DNA of 64,000 bases from Neiella marina (GCF_002165625.1 NZ_NGNS01000021.1:1-64000); one strand, 5' to 3'; counted from the first letter of the stretch, positions 45,567-55,014 are shown. The notes: generated by a model from the sequence alone, not told the origin. Program-made: numbers and translations.

Positions 45567-46586
45567 ATGAAAACTCTAATTTGCAATGAGCCATTCGCCA
45601 TCGAATATGTAGAACGCGACATGCCAGCGGTCGCTGCCAATGAAGTACTGCTGAAAGTAAAAGCCGTGGGGATCTGTGGTACCGATATCCATGCTTATGC
45701 TGGTCGTCAGCCTTTTTTCAGCTACCCACGCGTGCTGGGTCATGAAATCTGCGGCGAAGTCGTTGAGCTTGGCGCCGACTGTAAAGAAGCTCAGGTCGGC
45801 GATCGCTGCTCAGTGATCCCATGCATCCCTTGTGGTGAATGCCCTGCCTGTGAAGATGGTAAAACCAACTGCTGCGAAAATGTTTCTTTGTACGGTGTTC
45901 ATCAAGATGGTGGCTTTACTGAGTTCCTCAGTGTGCTTGAAGACAACTTGATCAAATTACCTGCAACCATCACACCTAGCCAAGGTGCCCTGATTGAGTG
46001 TTTTGGTATCAGCGCCCACGCCGTTCGCCGCGCCGAAGTCAAAGCTGGTGAGCGCGTTCTACAAATCGGAGCGGGCCCAATCGGTATTGCAGCCGCAGCG
46101 ATTGCCAAAGCAAATGGCGCTCAAGTTGTCGTTGCTGACGTTAGCCAAGCTCGTCGCCAACACATCGAGAACGTGCTTGGTGTACCTGCGCTTGACCCGC
46201 TCGCAGACGATTACGAAAGCCAGCTGAAAGAGGCATTTGGTGGTCGTTTGGCTTGTACCGTTATGGATGCAACCGGCAACAAACAATCGATGAGCCGCAG
46301 TATCGAACTGATCCGCCATGGCGGCAAAGTGGTTTTCATCGGCTTGTACATCGGCGATTTGGTATTAGACGACCCAACCTTCCATAAAAAAGAGACCACC
46401 TTGCTGAGTAGCCGAAATGCGACTCGTGAAGACTTCCAACGTGTGATCGAACTGATGGAGCAAGGCTTGATTTCTGAAGACATCATGAAGAACCAAGACT
46501 ATGACTTCGCCACCTTTGGCAACAACTACAAAGAAGACGTAGTTGAAAACAAGTCGCTCATCAAAGGCGTGATCAATTTCTCTTAA
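45567..46586 (+). CDS. Zinc-dependent sugar acid dehydrogenase (candidate 2-keto-3-deoxy-L-galactonate 5-dehydrogenase)
   Basis: 339 residues of the medium-chain zinc dehydrogenase family related to L-galactonate/L-idonate/RspB types. Catalytic zinc motif VGICGTDIHAY with GHEICGE, structural zinc CIPCGECPAC followed by NCC, Rossmann GAGPIGIAA. It starts 2 bases after the upstream stop, so translation is coupled. In characterised agar degraders L-KDGal is oxidised at C5 (EC 1.1.1.389) and then reduced to D-KDG. This gene is the best positional candidate for the oxidation, but the family alone does not prove it. Confidence 0.85.
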   Translation: MKTLICNEPFAIEYVERDMPAVAANEVLLKVKAVGICGTDIHAYAGRQPFFSYPRVLGHEICGEVVELGADCKEAQVGDRCSVIPCIPCGECPACEDGKTNCCENVSLYGVHQDGGFTEFLSVLEDNLIKLPATITPSQGALIECFGISAHAVRRAEVKAGERVLQIGAGPIGIAAAAIAKANGAQVVVADVSQARRQHIENVLGVPALDPLADDYESQLKEAFGGRLACTVMDATGNKQSMSRSIELIRHGGKVVFIGLYIGDLVLDDPTFHKKETTLLSSRNATREDFQRVIELMEQGLISEDIMKNQDYDFATFGNNYKEDVVENKSLIKGVINFS

Positions 46587-46599
46587 GGTCGAAGTAGCA

Positions 46600-47607
46600 A
46601 TGACAACTCAATATGTAATGGAAGCCGAGCTAAAAGCGCTCGCAGTAAAGAAACTAGAAGCCGCTGGCCTACCAGCAAAAACTGCCGATGAAGTTGCCGA
46701 TGTATTGGTTCATGCCGATTCGACTGGTGTGCATTCTCACGGTGTGATGCGCGTTGAACACTACTGCACTCGTCTGCAGCAAGGCGGCCTGAATCCGAAT
46801 GCAGAGTTCAGCATCGATCAAGTATCTCCGTCAGTTGCTGTGCTCGACTCCGACGATGGCATGGGCCATTCAGCGCTGATCGCCGCAACCAATCACGCCA
46901 TCGAGTTGGCAGCAGAAACCGGTGTTGGTTTTGTCAGCATCAAGAACACGTCACATTGCGGTGCGCTATCTTACTTTATTCAGCAAGCCACTGACGCTGG
47001 CAAGATTGCTATCTCAATGACCCAAACCGACACTTGCGTTGCTCCTTACGGTGGTGCAGCTCGCTTCTTGGGCACTAACCCTATTGCCTTCGGTTTCCCT
47101 GTTGCTGACGGCGATCCGATGATCGTCGATATGGCGACCAGTGCAACCGCTTTTGGTAAGTTGCTGCATGCTAAAGAAACCGGTAAATCAATCGGTCCAG
47201 GCTTAGCCATTGATGTCGATGGCAACGAAACGACCGATCCACATCAAGTGGAAAATCTGTTGCCATTCGGTGGCCACAAAGGTTCCGGCATTGCATTGTC
47301 GATCGACGCTTTGACCGGCATTCTGATGGGAGCGAACTTCGGCAATCACATCGTCCGGATGTATGGTGACTACGACAAGTTCCGCAAGTTAGCCAGCTTA
47401 GTGATCGTGATCGATCCGGACAAATTGGGCAACCCACTGTTTGCGACCATGATGAAAGCCATGGTGACTGAATTACGCGATGTACCACCAGCTCCGGGTA
47501 TCGATAAAGTTCGAGCGCCAAACGACTTGCAAGTGGAATACAAAGCCAAGTGCGCCAAAGAAGGTATTCCTGTGCCACAAGGGGTCTACGACTACTTAGT
47601 TAGTTAG
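46600..47607 (+). CDS. Malate/L-lactate dehydrogenase-family (Ldh2) oxidoreductase
   Basis: 335 residues of the YlbC/YiaK/AllD family with HADSTGVHSHGVMRVE, TSHCGALSYF, GGAARFLGTNPIAFGFP and LPFGGHKGSGIALSIDAL. Members reduce or oxidise 2-keto acids with NAD(P), including 2,3-diketo-L-gulonate. Thirteen bases after the zinc dehydrogenase and followed by a terminator, so last in the operon. It could be the reductase that returns the diketo intermediate to D-KDG, an inference. Confidence 0.88.
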   Translation: MTTQYVMEAELKALAVKKLEAAGLPAKTADEVADVLVHADSTGVHSHGVMRVEHYCTRLQQGGLNPNAEFSIDQVSPSVAVLDSDDGMGHSALIAATNHAIELAAETGVGFVSIKNTSHCGALSYFIQQATDAGKIAISMTQTDTCVAPYGGAARFLGTNPIAFGFPVADGDPMIVDMATSATAFGKLLHAKETGKSIGPGLAIDVDGNETTDPHQVENLLPFGGHKGSGIALSIDALTGILMGANFGNHIVRMYGDYDKFRKLASLVIVIDPDKLGNPLFATMMKAMVTELRDVPPAPGIDKVRAPNDLQVEYKAKCAKEGIPVPQGVYDYLVS

Positions 47608-47633
47608 TTAATAAAGCCGATGATTTTGACAAC

Positions 47634-47660
47634 AGCCGCTTCTTACCAAGCGGCTTTTTT
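47634..47660 (+). terminator. Terminator of the three-oxidoreductase operon
   Basis: AGCCGCTT and AAGCGGCT form an 8-bp stem with a 6-base loop and a six-T run, about 27 bases beyond the stop. Confidence 0.9.
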
Positions 47661-47797
47661 GTTCTAACTAGGTATTGATGAAAAATGTGCGCTGTTGATT
47701 CAATGACGATTTCAACGCATGCTTCAACTCCATCAGTAGACTCAATCATTTCACCCTTGCAACCCGCAGGTTTTGAGTATTTGGAGTAACAACAGCA

Positions 47798-48559
47798 ATG
47801 GGGTTTATTAAAAGGATTAATAACGGCTTGTGTCGACGGGTTTTATGGCGCCTGCCGCCGGCATTAACACAGCCCTTGTTTCCTCGCTATGAACGGTTGC
47901 TTGTGCAGCGAGCTATGTCGATCAATGGTGGCATCATTGTCGATATTGGGGCTGGATACTTGTTACCCGACTCATTGAAGCATGTCAGTGCTGGACAAAA
48001 CACCATCATCGGTATCGACATACTCAAGTCGTCGCTGCGAAAGAACCACAGCTTAGATGCAGCAATAGTCGCCGATGCTTGCCAATGTTGGCCATTAGCA
48101 GACAACTCCGTTGATCTCATAATCAGTCGCTCAGTCATGGAGCACCTGCCGAACAACGAGGTGTTCGCCGAACAAATGTATCGAGTTCTAAAACCAGGTG
48201 GCGTTTGTATTCATGTGTTGCCAGGTAAAAATGCGCCATTCTCTCTATTGAACCGAGTGCTACCCAATTCATGGACACAAAACTTAGTGAACTGGGCATT
48301 TCCGGAACGGCGCGGCGAACTGGGATTTGTCGACTACTACCACCACTGCTCTTATCCAGCATTAACAAACTTGTTTGAGCGTTATGGCTTTAAAATTAAC
48401 GATATCCATTTTCGATATTATCAGTCGGCTTATTACGTCAGCTTTTTTCCAGTGTTCTTGCTGTCGTCAATTTATGATTGGGTCGTATGGAAACTTGGAC
48501 TGAGAAGGTTGGCGTCGCAATTTCTTATCGTCGCTGAAAAGCCAAATCTCCCAGAGTAA
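47798..48559 (+). CDS. Class I SAM-dependent methyltransferase of unknown substrate
   Basis: 253 residues. SAM-binding motif I is IIVDIGAGYLLP, with the acidic GIDIL after it, then VADACQCWPLADNSVDLIISRSVMEHL and the post-motif YRVLKPGG. A basic, aromatic N-terminus and hydrophobic stretch near residues 215-235 suggest membrane association. Such Methyltransf_11 proteins are often in polysaccharide or lipid modification. It stands alone between the catabolic operon and the GntR regulator, without an operator of the local type. Its link to galactan use is not evident. Confidence 0.82.
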   Translation: MGFIKRINNGLCRRVLWRLPPALTQPLFPRYERLLVQRAMSINGGIIVDIGAGYLLPDSLKHVSAGQNTIIGIDILKSSLRKNHSLDAAIVADACQCWPLADNSVDLIISRSVMEHLPNNEVFAEQMYRVLKPGGVCIHVLPGKNAPFSLLNRVLPNSWTQNLVNWAFPERRGELGFVDYYHHCSYPALTNLFERYGFKINDIHFRYYQSAYYVSFFPVFLLSSIYDWVVWKLGLRRLASQFLIVAEKPNLPE

Positions 48560-48594
48560 TGATGTAGCTTGCCAAACAAGCGACGCCGAAAAGC

Positions 48595-48620
48595 AAAAAA
48601 GCGGCAATCTGCCGCTTTTA
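48595..48620. terminator. Bidirectional terminator, methyltransferase / gntR
   Basis: AGCGGCA-ATC-TGCCGCT flanked by A- and T-runs between the two converging stops. Confidence 0.85.
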
Positions 48621-48636
48621 TCCTCAACAAAGGCGC

Positions 48637-49416
48637 TTAGCCCTTAGCATCTAGCTCATAATCTTGAGCAAAGAAATAGTCGTCAAAGTCGGTGTCTCCA
48701 TCAACGTGGTCGGCATTGGCGATTTTGAGCAATTCTTGCTTACTGTTTTCAATGTGATTCCAAACGGCCTCTCTTGCTTCTTCCGCCGAGCGTTTTTGCA
48801 GCGCCAGCAAGATCCGTTTGTGATCGGCAATCCACATTGCTTGCAAACGCTCTTCATGAAGAAACTGATGATTGAGCTCTTTCCATAGCGGATTTTGGGT
48901 TCGCACCGAACTCCACATTTCTGCAGCTTGATTAATCAGTACCCGATTCTGGGTTGATTCTGCAATCAATGAGTGGAATTGCTGATCCAGCTCTTCAAAC
49001 TTGGCGCTATCACCGTTCACTTCGCGCTCTTGAGCCTGAAGCACCTTTTTAAGCTCGCGAAGCTCGTTAAATTTGATTTGGCTGGCTGCGAAAGCAGCAA
49101 TACTACTTTCAATAATTTGTCGAGCTTGCAGCAACTCAAACGGGCCAATGTCACTTTTAGGCAATATCGAGCGGTGGTTTGCCAGCTCTGGCGAATTAAT
49201 GAAATAAATCCCTGCGCCCTGACGAACATTCACCAAGCCCTTAAGTTCAAGCATAATAATGGCTTCGCGAATAGTCGCCCGACTGGTTTCAAAACGCTCG
49301 CTCAGCTCACGCTCAGACGGCAGCCGCTCGCCAGCTTTGAATACGCCCGAAAAGAGCATTTCTTCTATCTGCAGACCAATGTCGTAATAACGCCGTTTAG
49401 CATCTGGGCTATTCAT
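48637..49416 (-). CDS. GntR/FadR-family transcriptional regulator of the galactan region
   Basis: 259 residues from ATG 49416 (an upstream TTG frame is unlikely). Winged helix at about 10-75 with GERLPSERELSERFETSRATIREAI in two adjacent parts and LKGLVNVRQGAGIYF; then an all-helical FCD effector domain with FELLQARQIIE. Similar in layout to UxuR/ExuR, which sense sugar acids. Divergent from the aldehyde dehydrogenase. ATTGGT-NN-ACCAAT-type sites recur before almost all neighbouring operons, so I infer it is their repressor, with a pathway sugar acid as the likely inducer. Confidence 0.9.
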   Translation of the reverse strand: MNSPDAKRRYYDIGLQIEEMLFSGVFKAGERLPSERELSERFETSRATIREAIIMLELKGLVNVRQGAGIYFINSPELANHRSILPKSDIGPFELLQARQIIESSIAAFAASQIKFNELRELKKVLQAQEREVNGDSAKFEELDQQFHSLIAESTQNRVLINQAAEMWSSVRTQNPLWKELNHQFLHEERLQAMWIADHKRILLALQKRSAEEAREAVWNHIENSKQELLKIANADHVDGDTDFDDYFFAQDYELDAKG

Positions 49417-49457
49417 TTGTTGTCGTACCTTCGTCTCTATATCAATGTGCAATTGGC

Positions 49458-49483
49458 AATTTGGTCAATCAATTTACCAAATT
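49458..49483. promoter_or_regulatory. AATTTGGT-N10-ACCAAATT dyad before gntR
   Basis: Perfect 8-base inverted arms with a 10-base spacer, preceded by CAATTGGC. The same arms and spacing occur at 61978-62003, preceded by CAATTGCC. It lies 42 bases upstream of the gntR start and may mediate autoregulation or binding of another factor. Confidence 0.6.
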
Positions 49484-49662
49484 ACCCGGCAACTCTGGTC
49501 CCGATACTACTCTTTTTGATTATTAAAATGTAGCAACTGACGGGACTTAGATCTCATTTTTTGGCCAACAAAGTTCAAAGATACATTTTGGTTGAACAGT
49601 AAAACTCTCTAAAAGCCTTATTTTTTCTACATTGATTGGATTGATGTGATAATAATCACTTT

Positions 49663-49709
49663 AATGGTCAACCTATTTTAAGTATTATTGCCACAATTGG
49701 TTTACCTTT
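49663..49709. promoter_or_regulatory. Two GntR-type operators before the aldehyde dehydrogenase
   Basis: AATGGT-CA-ACCTAT (49663-49676) and ATTGGT-TT-ACCTTT (49696-49709), starts 33 bases apart (about three helical turns). The nearer ends 31 bases before the start codon. Confidence 0.65.
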
Positions 49710-49740
49710 TAAGTTTCAACCTTGTTTTCGAGGAAGTTAA

Positions 49741-51189
49741 ATGAGCAAAATCACCCACAAAATGTACATTGATGGACAATGGGCCGAATCAACAGATGGC
49801 CAGGCCATTACGGTTCTCAATCCGTCTAATGAACAAATCGTCGGATACGCCCCGCAAGGTACCCGAGAAGATGCGAAAGCCGCTCTGGCATCATCAGAGG
49901 CCGCGCAGGTTGAATGGGCACGTATGCCAGCGCAAAAACGTGCGGAATATGTCGCGGCATTAGCCAACAAACTCGAAGAGCAAGGCGAAGTATTCGCGCA
50001 AATGGTCACCGAAGAGCAAGGCAAACTGCTGACCGATGCTCGCGGAGAAGTAGCCGGTTCTGTGGGCTTCTTAAGGTACGCCGCCGAATCCGCTCGCCGT
50101 ATCGAAGGAGAGATCACCACCAGTGAAAACGCCGATGAACAAATCTGGATTCAGCGGGTACCTTTCGGTGTCACCGTCGGTTTATTGGCTTGGAACTACC
50201 CGCTGGCGTTAGCTGCGCGGAAATTAGGTAATGCTTTGGTCACCGGCAACTCAATGGTACTGATGCCACCTGCAGATACCCCTCTGACAGTTCTGGAGTT
50301 TGGCAAGTTAGTTGAAGAAGTTGGCATCCCCAAAGGTGTGGTCAACATTGTTTCTGGTTTAGGCGCCGAAGTTGGCGACGAGCTGGTTCGCAATCCCATC
50401 ACTAAGCTGGTCACTCTGACCGGTAGCTCCGAAGTCGGCTCTATTCTCTATCGCTCCGCCTCAGACAATATCACCGCATTAAACCTTGAGTTGGGTGGCA
50501 AAGCACCTTTCATTGTGATGGACGATATCGATGTCGATGAAGTCGTTGAGTTGGCGGTGCAATCTGGTTTTGGCAACTGCGGCCAAATCTGTACCTCGAA
50601 TGAGCGCATGTACATCCATGAAGCGATCTATGACGAGTTCATGGTTAAATTCATCGATAAGGTAAAAGCCTTGAAAGTCGGTCTACCAACGGACGACACA
50701 GTCGATGTTGGTCCGAAAGTAAATGCCCGTGAAATCGAAAACCTCGAAGCTCACGTGGCGAAAGCCAAAGCAGCCGGTGCAACCATCGCTTGTGGCGGCG
50801 GCAAACCAGCTGGCGAGCTGTTTAAGCAAGGCTACTGGTTTGAGCCAACGGTGATCACCGATGTCACCAATGATATGGCAATCATGAAAGAAGAAGTGTT
50901 TGGCCCAATCGTGGCGGCAATGCCGGTCACTGGTTTGGAGCAAGCGCTGGCATTTGCCAATGATATCGACCTCGGCCTGTCGGGTTACATCTACAGCAAA
51001 GACGTTCGCACCATCATGAAAGCGGTCAATGAATTGGAAGTAGGCGAAATATATGTCAATCGCCCCAATGGAGAGCTACTTAACGGCTTCCACACTGGCT
51101 TTAAGCGCAGTGGTATCGGCGGTGAAGACGGCAAGTATGGTCTCGAAGGATACTTGCAGAAGAAAACCGTGTACTTCAACTATGGCTAA
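49741..51189 (+). CDS. NAD(P)-dependent aldehyde dehydrogenase (candidate 3,6-anhydro-L-galactose dehydrogenase)
   Basis: 482 residues of the ALDH superfamily. LLAWNYPLALAARKLG at the cofactor site, LTGSSEVGS turn, general-base Glu in LELGGKAP, nucleophilic Cys in GQICTSNERM, and EEVFGPI. AGGAAG precedes ATG 49741. It lies among GH117 and cycloisomerase genes, so oxidation of anhydro-L-galactose to anhydro-L-galactonate (EC 1.2.1.92) is the natural role; the family also contains lactaldehyde and succinate semialdehyde dehydrogenases. Single-gene unit with its own terminator. Confidence 0.85.
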   Translation: MSKITHKMYIDGQWAESTDGQAITVLNPSNEQIVGYAPQGTREDAKAALASSEAAQVEWARMPAQKRAEYVAALANKLEEQGEVFAQMVTEEQGKLLTDARGEVAGSVGFLRYAAESARRIEGEITTSENADEQIWIQRVPFGVTVGLLAWNYPLALAARKLGNALVTGNSMVLMPPADTPLTVLEFGKLVEEVGIPKGVVNIVSGLGAEVGDELVRNPITKLVTLTGSSEVGSILYRSASDNITALNLELGGKAPFIVMDDIDVDEVVELAVQSGFGNCGQICTSNERMYIHEAIYDEFMVKFIDKVKALKVGLPTDDTVDVGPKVNAREIENLEAHVAKAKAAGATIACGGGKPAGELFKQGYWFEPTVITDVTNDMAIMKEEVFGPIVAAMPVTGLEQALAFANDIDLGLSGYIYSKDVRTIMKAVNELEVGEIYVNRPNGELLNGFHTGFKRSGIGGEDGKYGLEGYLQKKTVYFNYG

Positions 51190-51237
51190 GTTTTAACACC
51201 ACCCCACCCTTGTTAGAAATACCCCGATTGTGGTTTC

Positions 51238-51268
51238 GCCCTGGTTCCCCTCTGCCAGGGCTTTTTTT
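51238..51268 (+). terminator. Terminator of the aldehyde dehydrogenase
   Basis: GCCCTGG and CCAGGGC form a 7-bp stem with a 10-base loop and a seven-T run. Confidence 0.85.
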
Positions 51269-51289
51269 GTTTATTACATTAATCAACGC

Positions 51290-51317
51290 AAAAAGGGCGC
51301 CACAACGGGCGCCCTTT
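51290..51317 (-). terminator. Terminator of the GH117-GH2 operon
   Basis: AAAGGGCGCC and GGCGCCCTTT form a perfect 10-bp stem with a 6-base loop. On the minus strand it runs into TTTTT. It lies 26 bases beyond the GH2 stop. Confidence 0.85.
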
Positions 51318-51342
51318 GACAATTTGATTTCTCAAGTAGAGG

Positions 51343-53808
51343 TTATGAAAGTGTCACCGTTTGACTCAAACCATTGTCGGATTGGATGGTAACCGTTGCG
51401 TCTTTATCCAATGCCAACAATCGAATCAACACCAGCGCTCTGCCGTCGGCAGTTTCAATGAGGTTGTTTTGGAATGGTTGCACACTAGCAGGAGCTCCGT
51501 TGTCGACGCCAACCAATTGAGCCGCATCATTGGTTGCAATGCTAAATGTGGTTTCCTGATGACACACGGGCTGGCCTTGGCCGTCGACTAAGTCGATGAT
51601 CAAGTGGCGTACTTGCTGGTCTTGGTAGTTGGCGTCGCTATCACAGGTCTGAATTCGAATATCAGAAGCGATGCCCGTCGATTTCAATACTTGCTCAGTG
51701 ACCACCTTGCCACCGGTTCGGCCAATGGCTTTCAGTTCACCTTGCTCATAAGGTACCGCCCATTTGAGAATACGGTCATCTTGTGCCGCTAGCTGACGAC
51801 TGCCCAAGCTCATGCCGTTGAGCAACAATTCCATTTCATCACAGTTGGTAAACCCTTGAATCAAGATGGTCTGATTGCTGGCATAGTTCCAATGGCGATT
51901 GAGTTTTGGCCAGATCCAAACCTTAGTTTTCCAAGCATCGGCATCTTTTTCGCGCGCCGAGAAATCACTCAAATCTGCGGCATAGTTTTCCTCATCAAGC
52001 ACCTGAGTTTCGATATGGACCATTGGTTGCTCTGTCCATAACGTTTTATACAGGTAATAAGGGGCTCGGCCGAATCCTGCAGTATCAAGTAAACCGGCAG
52101 CTAATGCTTTAGTTGGCCACTGCTCGTTCACTTCTCCCATGTAATCGATGCCGGTCCAGAGGAACACCCCGGACACATGAGGGCGGTCCATCACCGCTTT
52201 CCATTCGTGCCATTGTGGCAAGCTTTCGTTGCCAATGATCGGTAGATGAGGGTGATGTTGATGACCATAGTCAAAAACGACCTGACGATAGCTAAAGCCA
52301 ATCACATCAAGTGCATCGGCATAGCCGGACTCATAACTAGCCGATGGCAAGATGCAGTTGGCCGTTACTGGACGGGTTTCATCAAGCTGCTTGGTCCACT
52401 TCGCCAGCTTTTGTGCCGTTTCGCCGATGTCATAGTCGTGGGCAGGCAGCTCCTTGAGCTTGCTAACAATTTCCTCTCTCGAGTTGGGTGGCAAACTCCA
52501 GAAATAATTGCCGCTCCAATCGACATCAAAGAAACCGGTAGCATCGACATTTCGCGGATAAGTCCACTCAATCTCGTTGCCAATGCTCCACATAAAGATC
52601 GACGGGTGGTTGCGATGACATAACAGTGAACTGCGCAGATCCTGTTCAGCATTGTCCTGAAAATAATCAGCGTAGCCGCGCGAGACATAGTCATCGTGCT
52701 GCTCATTCATGTTTTTGCGCTTGTCTTTCGGAAAGTCCCACTCATCAAAGAACTCATCTTGCACCAAGATGCCCAGTTCATCACAAAGTGTCAGTAGCCG
52801 ATCGGATGCCGGGTTATGGGCAATTCGAATGGCATTCATGCCACCTGCTTTTAAAATATTGAGGCGACGAGCCCATACCGCATCGGGGATTGCAGCACCA
52901 ACCAAACCTGCATCATGATGTAAGCAAACGCCTTTGATTTTTTGCGCTACACCATTCAAATAAAAACCTGTTTCGGGGCAGAAATGAATGTCTCTAATGC
53001 CGAACACAGTTTCGAACTGATCAATACACTGACCATCAGCTATCAGCTTGGTTTTGCCAACATAGAGATTTGCCTGTTCGGTTGACCACAAGCTTGGATT
53101 TGGCAGAGATAGTTGCAGATCAAATCCTTGTTGCTGAGCACCAGCCGCCAATGTCAGCGGTTGACTGAGCGACGCCACAGCACGAGAAGTGGCCTTCTCA
53201 ACCACTTCAAACTGAACGTCTACATTGACCGAGCTGCGACGATTGTTATTCAGTTGCAGCTCATGGACTATGGTGGCCGATTGCTGACTAATGTCCTTGC
53301 AATGAATAAAGTTACCCCAAACCGGGACATGGACATCAGATAGCACCACCAGCTTCACATCACGGTAGATGCCAGAGCCAGTGTACCAACGGCTGTCTGC
53401 GATTCGAGTGCGGTCGACTCGAACCAATAATTCATTGCCATCGATCTTAACCTGCTCAGTGATATCGACAACGAATGGGGCATAGCCACTGATTTGCGTT
53501 GCCACCACTGTGCCGTTCAAGCGCACTTCTGAATGGTTATAGACACCGTCAAATACTAAAAATGCGCGCTGACTCGACTTCAAACCAACGATTTCAAAGT
53601 GTTTTTGATACCAACCGACTCCACCCGGAAGATAGCCGGTACAACCTTCTAAATCAGGCGAAAAAGGATGCTCAACGCTCCAATCGTGGGGCAACATGAC
53701 GTTCCGCCAGTCGGCATCAGTCGGTTGTTCGGCCAATTGGAATTGCCAATTGGAATTAAAGCAATGTTCCTCGCGACAGCTAGCAACGGTGTATTGAGCG
53801 TGAGACAT
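51343..53808 (-). CDS. GH2 family beta-galactosidase-like glycoside hydrolase
   Basis: 821 residues from ATG 53808 (GAGG 5 bases upstream). Order: N-terminal sugar-binding sandwich (about 20-165), immunoglobulin-like domain (170-275), TIM barrel (280-600) and C-terminal sandwich domains. FNSNWQFQL and DWSVEHPF opening, MNAIRIAHNPAS, and the acid/base Glu412 in SIGNEIEW are family features; Glu528 in IIGNESLP is the likely nucleophile. It removes terminal beta-galactosyl residues. No signal peptide, so it works in the cytoplasm on imported oligosaccharides. Downstream of GH117 in the same operon. Confidence 0.92.
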   Translation of the reverse strand: MSHAQYTVASCREEHCFNSNWQFQLAEQPTDADWRNVMLPHDWSVEHPFSPDLEGCTGYLPGGVGWYQKHFEIVGLKSSQRAFLVFDGVYNHSEVRLNGTVVATQISGYAPFVVDITEQVKIDGNELLVRVDRTRIADSRWYTGSGIYRDVKLVVLSDVHVPVWGNFIHCKDISQQSATIVHELQLNNNRRSSVNVDVQFEVVEKATSRAVASLSQPLTLAAGAQQQGFDLQLSLPNPSLWSTEQANLYVGKTKLIADGQCIDQFETVFGIRDIHFCPETGFYLNGVAQKIKGVCLHHDAGLVGAAIPDAVWARRLNILKAGGMNAIRIAHNPASDRLLTLCDELGILVQDEFFDEWDFPKDKRKNMNEQHDDYVSRGYADYFQDNAEQDLRSSLLCHRNHPSIFMWSIGNEIEWTYPRNVDATGFFDVDWSGNYFWSLPPNSREEIVSKLKELPAHDYDIGETAQKLAKWTKQLDETRPVTANCILPSASYESGYADALDVIGFSYRQVVFDYGHQHHPHLPIIGNESLPQWHEWKAVMDRPHVSGVFLWTGIDYMGEVNEQWPTKALAAGLLDTAGFGRAPYYLYKTLWTEQPMVHIETQVLDEENYAADLSDFSAREKDADAWKTKVWIWPKLNRHWNYASNQTILIQGFTNCDEMELLLNGMSLGSRQLAAQDDRILKWAVPYEQGELKAIGRTGGKVVTEQVLKSTGIASDIRIQTCDSDANYQDQQVRHLIIDLVDGQGQPVCHQETTFSIATNDAAQLVGVDNGAPASVQPFQNNLIETADGRALVLIRLLALDKDATVTIQSDNGLSQTVTLS

Positions 53809-53869
53809 GGCATCCTCAAAAATCAGCGACAAAAATCAAGCGCGCAGTTCTAGCCCAGCAACAGCGCAC

Positions 53870-53905
53870 AAAGCCAAGCCGCATTTATGTTTCGGGCTTG
53901 GCTTT
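53870..53905. repeat. Intercistronic hairpin between GH117 and GH2
   Basis: AAAGCCAAGCC and GGCTTGGCTTT form a perfect 11-bp stem with a 14-base loop. No proper T-run follows on the minus strand, so it may stabilise or partly terminate the GH117 transcript rather than stop it. Confidence 0.5.
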
Positions 53906-53928
53906 CGGCATTCAATTCAGCGAACAAC

Positions 53929-55014
53929 CTAGTTGGTATTTTGGTAGGTATCGAAACCCAGGATCTGACGCTTCACCTTGTAACGACAGATAAAGTTCCA
54001 GTTCCAAGACGGATCGTACTTGTGGCATAGACCCCATTCGAGCCCTGGCGTTTGTGGCTCTTGGTTATCGTTAGGGCGGAAAATCCCCAGAGCCTCAGGA
54101 GCACCTTTGATGTGGGATTTGATCTCAAAGTTGATGCCGTCTGGCGCCCACTGAACCGTATTCTTTTCTGGTCCATCTGTGGTTATCAACGAGGCAATAC
54201 CGCCAGCATGGTGCCATACCGCGACTTCGTGACCACTGTTTGAAATAGGGTTGTACTCACTTTTGGTGTAAGGCCCAAGAATGTTGTCAGCAATGGCAAC
54301 GCCGTGCTTAATTTCTCGACCACCAAAGTTCATGCCTTCCCCCATGGTTTCACCCTTGTAATAGAGGTAAAACTTGTCGTTGAAAAACATCAAACACGGA
54401 TCGTGAACCTTGTGACTATCGAAGCTACCTTTTGATTTCACCGCGAAGCGATTGTCTTGCTCACCATGCCACTCGCCATCTTTCTCAGGGCTTAGAATTG
54501 GCGCATCAGATTTGTTCCAAGGACCAAATGGTGAATCAGCCCAAGCAATGGCAATCTCTTCATATTGACGGTTGGTGTAAGGCGTTGTCACCGTCTGATA
54601 AACCAAGTAGAACTTGCCGTCGTGGGCCAGCGCTTCGGGCGTAAAGACGGCGCGATCATCAAAGCGACCGGCTTCTCCGCGGGCAATCGCAACGCCTTGC
54701 TCTTTCCAAGTTTCACCATCTTCTGAAGTGGCGTGCCAAACTTCGGTCAAATCCCAAGGGAACACCTTGTCCTCTGGATTATCAGAACTAAAGCCAACCG
54801 TCTCACCTTCGCCTTTGGTGTACCAAACGTGGTAGACACCATCGACTTCCAATACTGCTGATGGATCACGACGAATCACACCTTCTTCATAGGCGAAGTC
54901 GCCTTTTAGTTCTTCAACGCCAAACTCAATGAACCATTCTGGGCCAGTTGAGTCATAGCCACGTTCAATGGCGCGCTTAGAAGCCAAGCTCAGCTTTTTG
55001 TTCGTCGTTTGCAT
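53929..55014 (-). CDS. GH117 alpha-1,3-L-(3,6-anhydro)galactosidase (neoagarobiose hydrolase)
   Basis: 361 residues from ATG 55014 (GAGG 5 bases upstream; an earlier ATG at 55029 lacks one). Five-bladed beta-propeller. The N-terminal SLASKR (residues 9-14) is the SxAxxR dimerisation motif of GH117. The [12 protein letters not shown] segment carries a probable catalytic Asp, and HDPCLMFF and GHEVAVWHH supply further active-site acid and His residues. It cleaves neoagarobiose-type ends to 3,6-anhydro-L-galactose plus galactose. No signal peptide, so the substrate must be imported. First gene of the operon with GH2; an AAAGGTCAACCAAT operator lies upstream. Confidence 0.93.
   Translation of the reverse strand: MQTTNKKLSLASKRAIERGYDSTGPEWFIEFGVEELKGDFAYEEGVIRRDPSAVLEVDGVYHVWYTKGEGETVGFSSDNPEDKVFPWDLTEVWHATSEDGETWKEQGVAIARGEAGRFDDRAVFTPEALAHDGKFYLVYQTVTTPYTNRQYEEIAIAWADSPFGPWNKSDAPILSPEKDGEWHGEQDNRFAVKSKGSFDSHKVHDPCLMFFNDKFYLYYKGETMGEGMNFGGREIKHGVAIADNILGPYTKSEYNPISNSGHEVAVWHHAGGIASLITTDGPEKNTVQWAPDGINFEIKSHIKGAPEALGIFRPNDNQEPQTPGLEWGLCHKYDPSWNWNFICRYKVKRQILGFDTYQNTN

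Larger units (their letters stand above)
49417..49740. promoter_or_regulatory. Divergent control region, gntR / aldehyde dehydrogenase
   Basis: No gene is seen. It holds an AATTTGGT-N10-ACCAAATT dyad (49458-49483) close to gntR, AATGGTCAACCTAT (49663-49676) and ATTGGTTTACCTTT (49696-49709) close to the dehydrogenase. Confidence 0.65.
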
